Shown here: positions 13,949 to 22,290 of the stretch, in pieces
How positions within the stretch are numbered: the stretch's first letter is position 1
How the letters are laid out: each line of letters starts with the position of its first letter
Assembly: GCA_900546255.1 (NCBI GenBank)
Contig: URCB01000016.1
Coordinates: forward strand, 1-38,182
Length of the DNA stretch: 38,182 bases
Source: an uncultured Eubacteriales bacterium
GTDB lineage: Bacteria > Bacillota > Clostridia > Oscillospirales > Oscillospiraceae
Direction: 5' to 3'
The notes under the pieces: generated by a model
Databases searched by the model: none
Told to the model about the DNA's origin: nothing
Seen by the model: the letters and a program-made list of their open reading frames with translations, nothing else
Program-made: the position numbers and the translations under genes

Positions 13949-13966
13949 GCCCGGCAGGGGCGTCCG

Positions 13967-13995
13967 TTGCAATCCCCAGGGGGTTGTGCTATGAT
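13967..13995 (+). promoter_or_regulatory. Sigma-A promoter of ksgA
   Basis: TTGCAA (13967-13972), 17 bp, TATGAT (13990-13995). The start is predicted near 14002, 24 nt before the ATG. This rules out the upstream in-frame start at 13927. Confidence 0.75.
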
Positions 13996-14025
13996 GGAAA
14001 AAATAGTTGCAGGGAGGACGGTTTC

Positions 14026-14892
14026 ATGGACCTGTGTAACCCCAAAGAGATCAAGGCCCTTTTGGGCCGCCACGGCTTTCACTTCTCCAAGAGCAAGGGG
14101 CAGAATTTCCTCATCCAATCCTGGGTGCCCCAGCAGGCGGCGGAGGCCTCCGGCGCAGCCCCCGGGGTGGGGGTGCTGGAGATCGGCCCCGGCATCGGCC
14201 CCCTTACCGCCCAGCTGGCCCAGCGGGGGGAGAAGGTAGCGGCTGTGGAGTTGGACGCCACCCTCCTGCCCATCCTGGCGGAGACCATGGCCCCCTATCC
14301 CAACGTGGAGATTGTCCCCGGAGACATTTTGAAGCTGGACCTGCCTGCCTTCTGCCGGGAGCACTTTCCCGGCCTGCCGGTGGTGGTGTGCGCCAACCTG
14401 CCCTATAACATCACCACCCCGGTGATCACCGCCCTGCTCCAGAGCCAGTGCTTCCAGGCCGTCACCGTGATGATCCAGCGGGAGGTGGCCAAGCGGATCT
14501 GCGCCCAGCCGGGCACGGCGGAGTACGGGGCCTTCACCCTCCTGTGCCAGTACTACGCCCACTGTGAGGTCCTCTTTGACGTGCCCCCCTCCTGCTTCCT
14601 GCCCGCCCCCAAGGTGACCTCCTCGGTGATCCGCATGACGGTCCGGGAAGCGCCGCCGGTGCCGGTGGGGGACCCGGCCCTCTTTTTCCGGGTGGTGCGG
14701 GGGGCCTTTGCCCAGCGAAGAAAGACGCTAATCAACAGTTTGTCATCCTCCTTGACGGATTTTGTAGGAAAAGAGGAGGTTACCCAAGCCCTTCGGGCCT
14801 GCAATTTGACGGAGACGATTCGTGGGGAGCGCCTCACTTTTGCCGACTTTGCCCAATTAACGGAAAAACTCCAAGAAATCCGGGGAAGTTAG
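14026..14892 (+). CDS. ksgA: 16S rRNA dimethyladenosine transferase
   Basis: A 288-residue RsmA/KsgA enzyme that dimethylates two adjacent adenines in the loop of helix 45 of 16S rRNA, late in 30S assembly, using S-adenosylmethionine. Motif I is VLEIGPGIGPLT (about 44-55), the acidic loop VELDATL follows, and the catalytic NLPYNITTP is at about 125-133. The N-terminal KSKGQNFL matches the family FSKxxGQNFL pattern. Length is typical. The start at 14026 has GGGAGGACGG upstream and lies 24 nt after the predicted transcript start. Confidence 0.96.
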   Translation: MDLCNPKEIKALLGRHGFHFSKSKGQNFLIQSWVPQQAAEASGAAPGVGVLEIGPGIGPLTAQLAQRGEKVAAVELDATLLPILAETMAPYPNVEIVPGDILKLDLPAFCREHFPGLPVVVCANLPYNITTPVITALLQSQCFQAVTVMIQREVAKRICAQPGTAEYGAFTLLCQYYAHCEVLFDVPPSCFLPAPKVTSSVIRMTVREAPPVPVGDPALFFRVVRGAFAQRRKTLINSLSSSLTDFVGKEEVTQALRACNLTETIRGERLTFADFAQLTEKLQEIRGS

Positions 14893-14902
14893 GGATTGTC
14901 AC

Positions 14903-14931
14903 TTGCATAAAAAGTTGCAAAGGGCTATAAT
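14903..14931 (+). promoter_or_regulatory. Sigma-A promoter of pckG
   Basis: TTGCAT (14903-14908), 17 bp, TATAAT (14926-14931). Transcription should start near 14938, about 30 nt before the ATG at 14969, which excludes the longer open frame from 14903. Confidence 0.82.
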
Positions 14932-14968
14932 GTTAAAAGTATGGGCTGCTCGAAGGAGGGCGTTTAAC

Positions 14969-16732
14969 ATGGAATTAACAAAAAATCAGGCCGTGCTGGA
15001 CTGGATTGACCAGCAGGTTGCCCTAACGAAACCAGATCAAGTGATTTGGATCGACGGCAGCGAGGCCCAGCTGGAACAGCTCCGGCAGGAAGCCTGCGCC
15101 ACCGGCGAAATGTACAAACTCAACCAGGAAAAACTCCCTGGCTGCTATCTCCACCGGTCGGACCCCACCGACGTGGCCCGGGTGGAGAGCCGGACCTTCA
15201 TCTGCTGCAAAAAGCAGGAGGACGCGGGTCCCACCAACAACTGGATGGACCCCCAGGAGATGTATGCCAAACTCCACAAACTCTACGACGGCTCCATGAA
15301 GGGCCGCACCATGTACGTCATTCCCTATTGCATGAGCGTGGTGGGTTCCCCCTTTGCCAAGTACGGCATTGAGCTCACCGATTCCATTTACGTGGTCTTA
15401 AACATGGCCATCATGACCCGGATGGGGGAGGAAGTGGTCCCTTATCTGGATGAGAACTTTATCAAAGGCCTTCATGCCCGGGCCAACCTGGACCCGGAGG
15501 AGCGTTACATCGTCCAATTCCCCGAGGACAACGTGATCATGTCCATCAACTCCGGCTACGGCGGCAATGTGCTCCAGGGGAAGAAATGCTTCGCCCTGCG
15601 CATCGCCTCCAACCTGGGCCGGCAGGAGGGGTGGCTGGCTGAGCACATGCTCATCCTGGGCATCCAGAATCCCCAGGGCGAGGTGCGGTATGTCACCGGC
15701 GCCTTCCCCTCCGCCTGCGGCAAGACCAACCTGGCCATGCTCATCCCCCCCGAGGGCTATCAGAAAAACGGCTGGAAATGCTGGTGCGTGGGGGATGACA
15801 TCGCCTGGCTCCGTGTGGGCGCCGACGGCCGCCTGTGGGCGGTGAACCCGGAGAAGGGCTTCTTCGGCGTGGCCCCCGGGACCAACGCCAAGTCCAATCC
15901 CAACGCCCTGGCCACCACCCACCAGGGGACCATTTTCACCAACGTGGCCCTCAACCTGGAGGACGACACCGTTTGGTGGGAGAAGCTTACCCCCAATCCC
16001 CCCCAGCACGCCTTGGACTGGAAGGGCAACCCCTGGAGCCCGGACACTGCCACCGGCCCCGCTGCCCATCCCAACTCCCGCTTCACCGCCCCGGCGGAGA
16101 ATTGCCCCTGCATTTCCCCGGAGTTTAACAACCCCAACGGGGTGCCCATCTCCGCCATCATCTTCGGCGGCCGCCGGGCCAAGACGGCCCCCCTGGTCTA
16201 CCAGTCCCGGGACTGGCAGCACGGCGTTTTCGTGGGCTCCGTCATGGCTTCGGAAAAGACGGCCGCTGCCGAAGGCACCGTGGGCGAAACCCGCCGGGAC
16301 CCCATGGCCATGCTGCCCTTCTGCGGCTACCACATGGGGGACTACTGGCAGCACTGGCTGGATATGGAGAAGGCCATTGCCAACCCGCCGAAAATCTTCA
16401 ACGTCAACTGGTTCCGCACCGATGACCAGGGCAACTTTATCTGGCCCGGCTTCAGCGAGAACCTGCGGGTGGTGGAGTGGATCCTCAAGCGCTGCTTCGA
16501 CGAAGTGGGCGCCCGGGAGACCGAGATCGGCTACCTCCCCAACGTGGAGGACATCAACCTGGACGGGGTGGATGTGGACCGGGAGACCCTGGCCTCCCTC
16601 CTCTCCGTGGACCGGGACCTCTGGCGGGAAGAGGCCAAGCAGATCCGCGCCTTCTATGCCCAGTTCGGCGACAAGCTCCCCCAGACGCTGGAGAAGGAGC
16701 TGGAGGGTCTGGAGGCCCGCCTGCAGGACTGA
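14969..16732 (+). CDS. pckG: Phosphoenolpyruvate carboxykinase (GTP)
   Basis: A 587-residue GTP-dependent PEP carboxykinase interconverting oxaloacetate and PEP. The nucleotide-binding P loop with the reactive Cys is FPSACGKTN (246-254, Cys250); the substrate region SVVGSPFAKYGIELTDS (123-139) and the metal-binding GDDIAWL segment (about 270) are present, as is the C-terminal NVNWFRTDDQGNFIWPGF. Length is typical of the GTP form. In anaerobes it often runs towards oxaloacetate for C4 metabolism; direction here is not shown. The start has GAAGGAGGG upstream. Single gene with its own promoter and terminator. Confidence 0.97.
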   Translation: MELTKNQAVLDWIDQQVALTKPDQVIWIDGSEAQLEQLRQEACATGEMYKLNQEKLPGCYLHRSDPTDVARVESRTFICCKKQEDAGPTNNWMDPQEMYAKLHKLYDGSMKGRTMYVIPYCMSVVGSPFAKYGIELTDSIYVVLNMAIMTRMGEEVVPYLDENFIKGLHARANLDPEERYIVQFPEDNVIMSINSGYGGNVLQGKKCFALRIASNLGRQEGWLAEHMLILGIQNPQGEVRYVTGAFPSACGKTNLAMLIPPEGYQKNGWKCWCVGDDIAWLRVGADGRLWAVNPEKGFFGVAPGTNAKSNPNALATTHQGTIFTNVALNLEDDTVWWEKLTPNPPQHALDWKGNPWSPDTATGPAAHPNSRFTAPAENCPCISPEFNNPNGVPISAIIFGGRRAKTAPLVYQSRDWQHGVFVGSVMASEKTAAAEGTVGETRRDPMAMLPFCGYHMGDYWQHWLDMEKAIANPPKIFNVNWFRTDDQGNFIWPGFSENLRVVEWILKRCFDEVGARETEIGYLPNVEDINLDGVDVDRETLASLLSVDRDLWREEAKQIRAFYAQFGDKLPQTLEKELEGLEARLQD

Positions 16733-16755
16733 GGACAACTGCATAGCGTGAATAC

Positions 16756-16791
16756 CGCCGCCGGCCCCCCGAAGGACCGGCGGCGCTTTTC
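16756..16791 (+). terminator. Terminator after pckG
   Basis: 9-bp GC stem (16756-16764 / 16777-16785, loop 12) followed by CTTTTCT. Confidence 0.8.
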
Positions 16792-16826
16792 TGCTGGGCC
16801 CGTGGGGGCGGGGAGACCGTCCTGCC

Positions 16827-16856
16827 TTGCGCCCTTCCTGGGTTCTATGGTATACT
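16827..16856 (+). promoter_or_regulatory. Promoter of ruvCAB
   Basis: TTGCGC (16827-16832), 18 bp, TATACT (16851-16856) preceded by TGG (extended -10). The start is near 16863, 36 nt before ruvC. The upstream in-frame start at 16827 lies in the promoter itself. Confidence 0.65.
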
Positions 16857-16898
16857 ATATTTCCTAGCTCATCACTTACGCGGAACAAGGAGGGCGCC

Positions 16899-17387
16899 AT
16901 GCGAATTCTCGGCATTGACCCGGGGTATGCCATTGTGGGGTTTGGGGTCCTGGAGGCCCAAAGGGGCCAGGCGCGCCTGGTGCGCTGCGGGGCCATCAAC
17001 ACCCCGGCAGGGGTTCCCATGCCCCAGCGCCTGGTGCAGATCCAGGAGGATTTGGAGACCCTCATCCACCAGTTTGCCCCGGACGTTATGGCCATTGAGG
17101 AGCTTTTCTTCAACACCAACGTCACCACCGGCATTGGCGTGGCCCAGGCCCGGGGGGTGATCCTGATGACCGCGGCCAAACTGGGGCTGTCCATCTACGA
17201 ATACACCCCCTCCCAGGTCAAGCAGGCGGTGGTGGGGTACGGCAAGGCGGAAAAGCGCCAGGTGATGGACATGACCCGCCGGCTGCTCCATCTGGCCGCC
17301 GTCCCCAAACCCGATGACGCGGCGGATGCGGTGGCCATTGCCCTGTGCCACGCCCGCTCCCACACCTCCCGGCTGGTCCAGGGATGA
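16899..17387 (+). CDS. ruvC: Holliday junction endonuclease RuvC
   Basis: A 162-residue RNase H-fold resolvase. The first catalytic Asp is in RILGIDPG (Asp7), the Glu in AIEELFFN (about 66-73), and the C-terminal acidic pair in PDDAADAVAIA (about 138-148). It cuts Holliday junctions presented by RuvAB. The start follows AAGGAGGGC. First gene of a ruvC-ruvA-ruvB operon; 19 nt to ruvA. Confidence 0.96.
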   Translation: MRILGIDPGYAIVGFGVLEAQRGQARLVRCGAINTPAGVPMPQRLVQIQEDLETLIHQFAPDVMAIEELFFNTNVTTGIGVAQARGVILMTAAKLGLSIYEYTPSQVKQAVVGYGKAEKRQVMDMTRRLLHLAAVPKPDDAADAVAIALCHARSHTSRLVQG

Positions 17388-17406
17388 CAGGAAGGAGAAC
17401 CGTCCC

Positions 17407-18009
17407 ATGTTTTACTATCTCAAAGGCACAGCAGCCCACCTGGGCCCCAACCTGGCCGTGATTGACTGCGGCGGGGTGGGCTACGCCTGCCGCACCACCA
17501 GTTACACCCTCTCCGCCCTCCAGATCGGGGCGCCGGCCCAGCTCTACACCCACCTAAACGTCCGGGAGGACGCCATGGAACTCTACGGCTTTTCCACCGA
17601 GAACGAGCGCAACTGCTTCCAGATGCTCATTGCCGTCTCCGGGGTGGGGCCCAAGGCGGCCCTGTCCATCCTCTCGGCCACCACGCCGGAGGGGCTGGCC
17701 ACCGCCATCATCACCGGCAACGAGAAGGCCCTCATGGTGGCCCAGGGCATCGGGAAAAAGACCGCCCAGCGGATCATCCTGGAGCTGAAGGACAAGCTGG
17801 CCCAGGGCCAGATCGCCCCGGGGGAGGAGAGCTACGGCGGTACCGGCGTCACGGTGATCCCCCAGGACAAGGCCTCGGAGGCCACCGCCGCCCTGGCGGT
17901 GTTGGGCTATGGCCCGGCGGAGATCACCGCCGCCCTGAAGGGCCTGGACCTGGAAACCCTCTCCCTGGAGGAGATCGTCCGCCAGGCCCTGAAAAACATG
18001 ATCCACTGA
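17407..18009 (+). CDS. ruvA: Holliday junction DNA-binding protein RuvA
   Basis: A 200-residue protein of standard length. The N-terminal OB fold ([15 protein letters not shown]) is followed by the tandem helix-hairpin-helix region ([12 protein letters not shown] near 79-90 and [14 protein letters not shown] near 116-129) and the C-terminal three-helix domain that contacts RuvB (about 155-200). Tetramers hold the four-way junction. The start follows GAAGGAGAACC. The same frame is open upstream over ruvC, without a site. Confidence 0.96.
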   Translation: MFYYLKGTAAHLGPNLAVIDCGGVGYACRTTSYTLSALQIGAPAQLYTHLNVREDAMELYGFSTENERNCFQMLIAVSGVGPKAALSILSATTPEGLATAIITGNEKALMVAQGIGKKTAQRIILELKDKLAQGQIAPGEESYGGTGVTVIPQDKASEATAALAVLGYGPAEITAALKGLDLETLSLEEIVRQALKNMIH

Positions 18010-18022
18010 AGGGAGGTCCCCC

Positions 18023-19069
18023 ATGAGCATTGATTTTTCCCAGGAAGAGAGCCAGACCCCATTGATGACCTCCGCCCTCCGGCCGGAGGACGAGGGGGAG
18101 ACCTCCCTGCGCCCCAAGCGCCTGGCCGAGTACATCGGCCAGGAAAAGGCCAAGGAGAACCTCTCCGTGTTCATCGACGCGGCCAAGCTCCGGAACGAGC
18201 CCTTGGACCACGTCCTCCTCCACGGCCCCCCGGGGCTGGGGAAGACCACCCTCTCCGGCATCATCGCCAACGAGATGGGGGTGAACATCCGCATCACCTC
18301 CGGCCCGGCCATTGAAAAGCCCGGGGACCTGGCGGCCCTGCTCACCAACCTCAACGAGAACGACATCCTCTTTGTGGACGAGATCCACCGCCTCAACCGG
18401 TCGGTGGAGGAGATTCTCTATCCCGCCATGGAGGACTTTGCCATCGACATCATCATCGGCAAGGGCCCCTCTGCCAACTCCATCCGCCTGGACCTGCCCC
18501 GGTTTACCCTCATCGGGGCCACCACCCGGGCCGGCCAGCTGTCCGCCCCCCTCCGGGACCGGTTCGGGGTGATGCTCCGCCTGGAGCTCTACAGCCCGGA
18601 GGAGCTCAGCCAGATCGTCACCCGCAGCGCCAGGATTTTGGGGGTTCCCATCGAGGAGGCCGGGGCGGTGGAGATCGCCCGCCGGGCCCGGGGCACTCCC
18701 CGGATCGCCAACCGCCTGCTCCGCCGGGTGCGGGACTTTGCCCAGGTCCGGGCGGGGGGCGTCATCACCCAAGGGGTGGCCGACCAGGCCCTCACCGCCC
18801 TGGAGGTGGACCAGCTGGGGCTGGACGGGGTGGACCGGCGGATGCTCCGCAGCATCATCCAGCACTACGCCGGCGGCCCCGTAGGGCTGGACACCTTGGC
18901 CGCCACCGTGGGGGAGGAGGCCGTGACCCTGGAGGACGTGTACGAACCCTACCTCATGCAGATTGGCTTCCTCACCCGCACCCCCCGGGGGCGGTGCGTC
19001 ACCCGCCTGGCCTATGCGCACCTGGGGCTGCCCTTCCCGGGCCAGGACCCGGACCAGCTCCACCTGTAA
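18023..19069 (+). CDS. ruvB: Holliday junction branch-migration ATPase RuvB
   Basis: A 348-residue AAA+ motor of typical length. Walker A is GPPGLGKTT (about 69-77), Walker B FVDEIHRL (about 118-125), sensor 1 GATTRAG (about 169-175), the Arg finger region LRDRFG follows, and a C-terminal winged helix carries the [12 protein letters not shown] motif. Hexamers pump DNA through the RuvA-held junction. The start has GGGAGG upstream and is 13 nt from ruvA. Confidence 0.97.
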   Translation: MSIDFSQEESQTPLMTSALRPEDEGETSLRPKRLAEYIGQEKAKENLSVFIDAAKLRNEPLDHVLLHGPPGLGKTTLSGIIANEMGVNIRITSGPAIEKPGDLAALLTNLNENDILFVDEIHRLNRSVEEILYPAMEDFAIDIIIGKGPSANSIRLDLPRFTLIGATTRAGQLSAPLRDRFGVMLRLELYSPEELSQIVTRSARILGVPIEEAGAVEIARRARGTPRIANRLLRRVRDFAQVRAGGVITQGVADQALTALEVDQLGLDGVDRRMLRSIIQHYAGGPVGLDTLAATVGEEAVTLEDVYEPYLMQIGFLTRTPRGRCVTRLAYAHLGLPFPGQDPDQLHL

Positions 19070-19151
19070 CAGGAGACCGAGTCCCAGCGCCGGGGAAGTG
19101 CACAAAAGCAAACGGGGAAAGGCAAGATTTCCCACGATTTTGATAAAGTCC

Positions 19152-19180
19152 TTGACTTTTTGGGTTTGGTAGATTATAAT
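19152..19180 (+). promoter_or_regulatory. Consensus sigma-A promoter of the sigH-like gene
   Basis: TTGACT (19152-19157), 17 bp, TATAAT (19175-19180). The start is expected near 19187, only about 9 nt before the ATG at 19196. Confidence 0.88.
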
Positions 19181-19195
19181 AAAAATATAAAATCT

Positions 19196-19831
19196 ATGAG
19201 CGTTGAATATGGGAAAAATATCAGTATTCCAGACGAAGTTTTATGCGCACAGGTTGCCGCAGGCAACCGTGCTGCCGAGGAAACTCTGGTTCTCCGTTAT
19301 GCCCGCCTGGTGCGTGTCTGCGCACGCCCCTTGTTCCTGGCGGGGGGAGACAGTGAGGATCTAATCCAGGAGGGGATGCTGGGCCTGCTGGCAGCCATCC
19401 GTCGTTACCAGCCCGACCAAGGGGCCCGGTTCCGGACCTTTGCCGAACTCTGCGTCCGCCGCCGGCTTCTCTCCGCGGTGCGCGCGGCCGCCGGTGGAAA
19501 GCACACCCCCCTGAATGATTCCGTTTCTCTCGATCCATCCCTCTTTTTGGCACACCAAGATTTTACCTTCTTTGGCACGGCACACCACCAGCACAAGAAC
19601 CCCGAGGACGTCGTCATCCATGAGGAGAATCTCAGCACGCTGGAGGAGGCGATCCGCAAGGGGTTAACCCCCCTGGAGGCCCAGGTTCTCTCCCATTACC
19701 TGGAGGGGTTGTCTTACGCCGAAATCGCGAAAGAAGTGCAGCGCTCCACCAAGTCAGTGGACAATGCGGTGCAGCGGATTCGGCGGAAAGTCGCCCAATA
19801 TCTATCCCGCGGCGAGTCCAGCGAAAGCTGA
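19196..19831 (+). CDS. sigH: SigH-type RNA polymerase sigma factor
   Basis: A 211-residue sigma-70-family protein that aligns by eye with Bacillus SigH (Spo0H): region 2 has DSEDLIQEGMLGLLAAIRRY and FRTFAELCVRRRLLSAVR with KHTPLNDSVSLD after it, and region 4 has LTPLEAQVLSHYLEGLSY and the helix-turn-helix EIAKEVQRSTKSVDNAVQRI. SigH drives early sporulation and competence genes. The open frame extends to 19160, but that lies inside the promoter. The ATG at 19196 has no ribosome site and the predicted leader is only 9 nt, so the mRNA may be almost leaderless. It may serve as SigH or as a paralogue. Confidence 0.85.
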   Translation: MSVEYGKNISIPDEVLCAQVAAGNRAAEETLVLRYARLVRVCARPLFLAGGDSEDLIQEGMLGLLAAIRRYQPDQGARFRTFAELCVRRRLLSAVRAAAGGKHTPLNDSVSLDPSLFLAHQDFTFFGTAHHQHKNPEDVVIHEENLSTLEEAIRKGLTPLEAQVLSHYLEGLSYAEIAKEVQRSTKSVDNAVQRIRRKVAQYLSRGESSES

Positions 19832-19887
19832 TCGCATATATCTGGCCCACCGTATGTGGGTCGCAAAGTCAAAGAGAGGGTAACAGC

Positions 19888-20163
19888 ATGTACGAAGACA
19901 AGACATTAGTATGCAAAGAGTGTGGGAAGGAGTTTGTGTTCTCCGCAGGGGAGCAGGAATTCTACGCAGAACGCGGGTTCCAGAACGAGCCCCAACGCTG
20001 CAAGGCCTGCCGGGATGCCCGGAAAGCCGCCGCCCGCGGCCCCCGGGAATACTTCACGGCAGTATGCGCCGCCTGCGGTGGCGAGGCGCGGGTTCCCTTT
20101 GAGCCCAAGTCTGACCGTCCCGTCTATTGCAGCGAGTGCTTTGCTCGGATGAGAGAGGCTTAA
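19888..20163 (+). CDS. Small zinc-ribbon protein
   Basis: A 91-residue cytoplasmic protein with two Cys-pair units: CKECGKEF (about 9-16) with CKACRDAR (about 38-45), and CAACGGEARVPF (about 59-70) with CSECF (about 81-85). The first half matches the probable zinc-ribbon domain (zf-trcl type: DKTLVCKxCGKEFVFxAGEQEFYAExGF), the second the CxxC...PF.P...CxxC domain seen in related proteins. Function unknown; nucleic acid binding is possible. The ribosome site is AGAGAGGG. It may be cotranscribed with the sigma factor 56 nt upstream; a terminator follows. Confidence 0.8.
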   Translation: MYEDKTLVCKECGKEFVFSAGEQEFYAERGFQNEPQRCKACRDARKAAARGPREYFTAVCAACGGEARVPFEPKSDRPVYCSECFARMREA

Positions 20164-20186
20164 TTCCACAAGACATGCCCGTCAGG

Positions 20187-20222
20187 AACGGCGTCAGAGA
20201 GATCTGACGCCGTTTCTTTTTG
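20187..20222 (+). terminator. Terminator after the zinc-ribbon gene
   Basis: 10-bp stem AACGGCGTCA / TGACGCCGTT (20187-20196, 20205-20214, loop 8) followed by TCTTTTTG. Confidence 0.88.
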
Positions 20223-20270
20223 AGAACAGCCCGACGTCCTTGGGGGGACGGACGCTGCAAAGGCGCCCAT

Positions 20271-20295
20271 GGGATGGGGGTGGGATGAATGGGGG
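20271..20295 (+). other. Potential G-quadruplex upstream of carD
   Basis: Four runs of at least three G separated by 2, 1 and 6 nt (runs at 20271-20273, 20276-20280, 20282-20284, 20291-20295) fit the usual intramolecular quadruplex pattern. It lies about 80 nt upstream of the carD promoter in a purine-rich, gene-free stretch (20223-20371). Confidence 0.45.
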
Positions 20296-20353
20296 AAAGG
20301 CGCGGAAAGGGAAATATGGGTAAGAAAAGGGTTAAAATCAGGGAAAATTCAAT

Positions 20354-20400
20354 AAAATCTATGGATTTTCCTTGCAGAATCGGGAAAATAGGGCTATAAT
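20354..20400 (+). promoter_or_regulatory. carD promoter with adjoining palindrome
   Basis: TTGCAG (20372-20377), 17 bp, TATAAT (20395-20400) form a strong sigma-A promoter; the start is near 20407. Just upstream, AAAATC (20354-20359) and GATTTT (20364-20369) make a 6-bp inverted repeat ending 2 nt before the -35 box, and GGAAAAT/ATTTTCC (20342-20348, 20365-20371) a wider one. Either could be an operator. Confidence 0.7.
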
Positions 20401-20486
20401 GAAACCAATCGTAAACCGTAGGCATTAGACATTGTGAGAAGGAGTAGGCAACCAAGTGCATAGCGACCGATCAGGAGGTGAGGTCC

Positions 20487-20966
20487 ATGTTCCGAGTAGG
20501 CGATAAGATCGTCCATCCCATGCACGGCGCCGGCGTGGTGGATGAGATTGTAACACGAAAGGTAGACGGCGTCCTGCGGGACTACTACAGCCTCAAGCTG
20601 CCCATAGGCGGCATGCAGGTGATGATTCCCACAGACCACTGCGGCGAGATCGGTGTGCGGTCCATCCTCAGTGGCGCGGAAACCGAGTGGGTTCTGGGGC
20701 AGATCCCCTCCCTCCGGGTGGAGATGGACCCCAACTGGAACCACCGCTACCGGACCAATATGGAACGGCTGAAAAGCGGAAACCTGTTGGAAGTGGCCAA
20801 AGTGGTGAAGGGCCTCATGGGGCGGGAAGCCAAGCGGGGCCTGTCTACGGGGGAGCGGAAAATGCTCCATGCCGCCCGGCAGATTCTCGCCTCGGAGGTC
20901 GGTTTGGCCCAGTCCATCAGCTATCAAGAGGCAGAGGACCGCATTGAACGGGCACTCCATTCATAG
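20487..20966 (+). CDS. CarD-family transcriptional regulator
   Basis: A 159-residue protein. The N-terminal RNA-polymerase-interacting domain (about 1-55) starts FRVGDKIVHPMHGAGVV, the classical CarD/TRCF-RID signature; the helical C-terminal domain (about 70-159) binds upstream of the -10 region in mycobacterial CarD. It is expected to stabilise open complexes, with rRNA promoters as typical targets. The ATG at 20487 is chosen because AGGAGGTG directly precedes it; a GTG at 20478 lies inside that site. It has its own promoter and about 80 nt of leader. Confidence 0.92.
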   Translation: MFRVGDKIVHPMHGAGVVDEIVTRKVDGVLRDYYSLKLPIGGMQVMIPTDHCGEIGVRSILSGAETEWVLGQIPSLRVEMDPNWNHRYRTNMERLKSGNLLEVAKVVKGLMGREAKRGLSTGERKMLHAARQILASEVGLAQSISYQEAEDRIERALHS

Positions 20967-21004
20967 GATGGCTACGGAAAACGGCACGATACCTAGAAGG
21001 AAAC

Positions 21005-21033
21005 GCAAGAGGAGCCGGCACGGCTCCTTTTTT
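21005..21033 (+). terminator. Terminator between carD and ispD
   Basis: Stem GGAGCCG/CGGCTCC (21011-21017, 21021-21027, loop GCA) followed by six T (21028-21033). It ends only 18 nt before the ispD ATG, leaving no room for another promoter downstream of it. Confidence 0.88.
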
Positions 21034-21051
21034 GCAGAAGGAGGAAACCCT

Positions 21052-21783
21052 ATGGCGTTTCTGCGCACCTTGTTCCACCGAGAGCGGGAACCGGCGCCCC
21101 TGTGCTCCGCGGTGATCGTTGCAGCGGGGCGGGCCTCCCGGATGGAGGGGATCGATAAGATCCTCACACCCATGGGAGGGCAGCCCCTCCTGCTATACAC
21201 CCTGGCCCCCTTTCAGGCCTGCGAGCAAGTGGGGGAGATTGTCATCGTCACCCGGGAGGACCTGATGGTCCCCATCGGCACCCTGTGCAGCCAGCACGGC
21301 CTGACCAAGGTCCGCCGGGTGGTGAAGGGCGGGGAGAGCCGCACAGAGTCCGTCCTGGCCGGCCTGGGGGAGACCGATCCCCAGGCAGCCCTGGTGGCCA
21401 TTCACGATGGCGCGCGCCCCTTCCTCCCGGAAGCGGTTTTGGAGGAGGCCATCCAGGCCGCCGCCCAGCACGGCGCCGCCGCCCCGGCCATCCCGGTGAA
21501 GGACACCATCAAAGTGGCCCAGGCCGGGGTGGTGCAGAGCACCCCGGACCGGGGGCAGCTCTTCGCTGTCCAGACCCCCCAGGTGTTTGACCGGGCCCTC
21601 CTCCAGGAGGCCCTGGGCCAGGCGGCGGCAGAGGGCTTGTCCCTCACCGACGACTGCGCCGCGGTAGAGCGGCTGGGCCGCCCGGTCTATCTCACCCGGG
21701 GCAGTGAGGACAACTTGAAAATTACCACCCCCCGGGACCTGACCTGGGGCCAAGCCATTTTGGCGGAAAGGATGGGACGATGA
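21052..21783 (+). CDS. ispD: 2-C-methyl-D-erythritol 4-phosphate cytidylyltransferase
   Basis: A 243-residue enzyme of the non-mevalonate isoprenoid route: it joins MEP and CTP to CDP-methylerythritol. The CTP-binding start is SAVIVAAGRASRM (about 19-31) with the conserved Lys in GIDKIL; GGESRTESVLAGL (about 86-98), the substrate Asp in IHDGARPF (about 111-118) and the C-terminal DNLKITTPRDL are all present. A short 15-residue N-terminal extension is unusual but follows a good AAGGAGG site. The stop overlaps the ispF ATG. It must be transcribed by read-through of the terminator just upstream or from a promoter inside carD. Confidence 0.95.
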   Translation: MAFLRTLFHREREPAPLCSAVIVAAGRASRMEGIDKILTPMGGQPLLLYTLAPFQACEQVGEIVIVTREDLMVPIGTLCSQHGLTKVRRVVKGGESRTESVLAGLGETDPQAALVAIHDGARPFLPEAVLEEAIQAAAQHGAAAPAIPVKDTIKVAQAGVVQSTPDRGQLFAVQTPQVFDRALLQEALGQAAAEGLSLTDDCAAVERLGRPVYLTRGSEDNLKITTPRDLTWGQAILAERMGR

Positions 21784-22259
21784 GAATCGGACATGGCTAT
21801 GACGTACACCGGCTGGTGCCCGGCCGGAAACTGATTTTGGGCGGGGTGGAGATTCCCCACCACCTGGGGCTGCTGGGGCACTCCGATGCAGACGTGGTGA
21901 CCCATGCCCTGATGGATGCCCTCCTGGGCGCGGCGGCGTTGGGAGACATCGGCCAGCATTTCCCCGACACGGACCCGGCCTATCAGGGCATCTCCAGCCT
22001 CCGCCTGCTGGGCCGGGTGATGGACCTGCTGGCCCAGGCCGGCTGGCGGGTGGAGAACCTGGACCTGACCATCCTGGCCCAGCGCCCCAAGCTGAAGGAC
22101 TACCTGCCCCAGATGCGCCAGAACTACGCCCGGGCCATGGGCCTGCCGGTGAGCGCCATCAGCGTCAAGGCCACCACGGAAGAGGGCCTGGGCTTCACAG
22201 GCAGCGAACAGGGCATTGCCGCCCACGGCGTGGTGCTCCTGGAGGCTGTGGGGCGGTGA
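21780..22259 (+). CDS. ispF: 2-C-methyl-D-erythritol 2,4-cyclodiphosphate synthase
   Basis: A 159-residue enzyme of typical length. The zinc ligands are in RIGHGYDVHRL (Asp8, His10) and the conserved GLLGHSDADVVTHALMDALLGAAALGDIG block follows (His near 42), then HFPDTDPAY. The C-terminal KATTEEGLGFTG is diagnostic. It forms the cyclic diphosphate after IspD and IspE. The ATG overlaps the ispD stop by 4 nt. Confidence 0.97.
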   Translation: MRIGHGYDVHRLVPGRKLILGGVEIPHHLGLLGHSDADVVTHALMDALLGAAALGDIGQHFPDTDPAYQGISSLRLLGRVMDLLAQAGWRVENLDLTILAQRPKLKDYLPQMRQNYARAMGLPVSAISVKATTEEGLGFTGSEQGIAAHGVVLLEAVGR

Positions 22260-22290
22260 ACCGACGGCCTGCGACAGAAAGAAACCTTTC

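Noticed and set aside
13927..14025. N-terminal extension of KsgA from 13927
   Set aside because: It runs through the ksgA promoter and adds residues absent from the family; ATG at 14026 has a good site.
15398..17194. Minus-strand open frame of 598 codons over pckG and ruvC
   Set aside because: Covers two certain genes and their promoter and terminator; Gly/Val/His-rich shadow with no family features.
19160..19195. TTG at 19160 as start of the sigma factor
   Set aside because: It lies between the -35 and -10 boxes of a near-consensus promoter and has no ribosome site.
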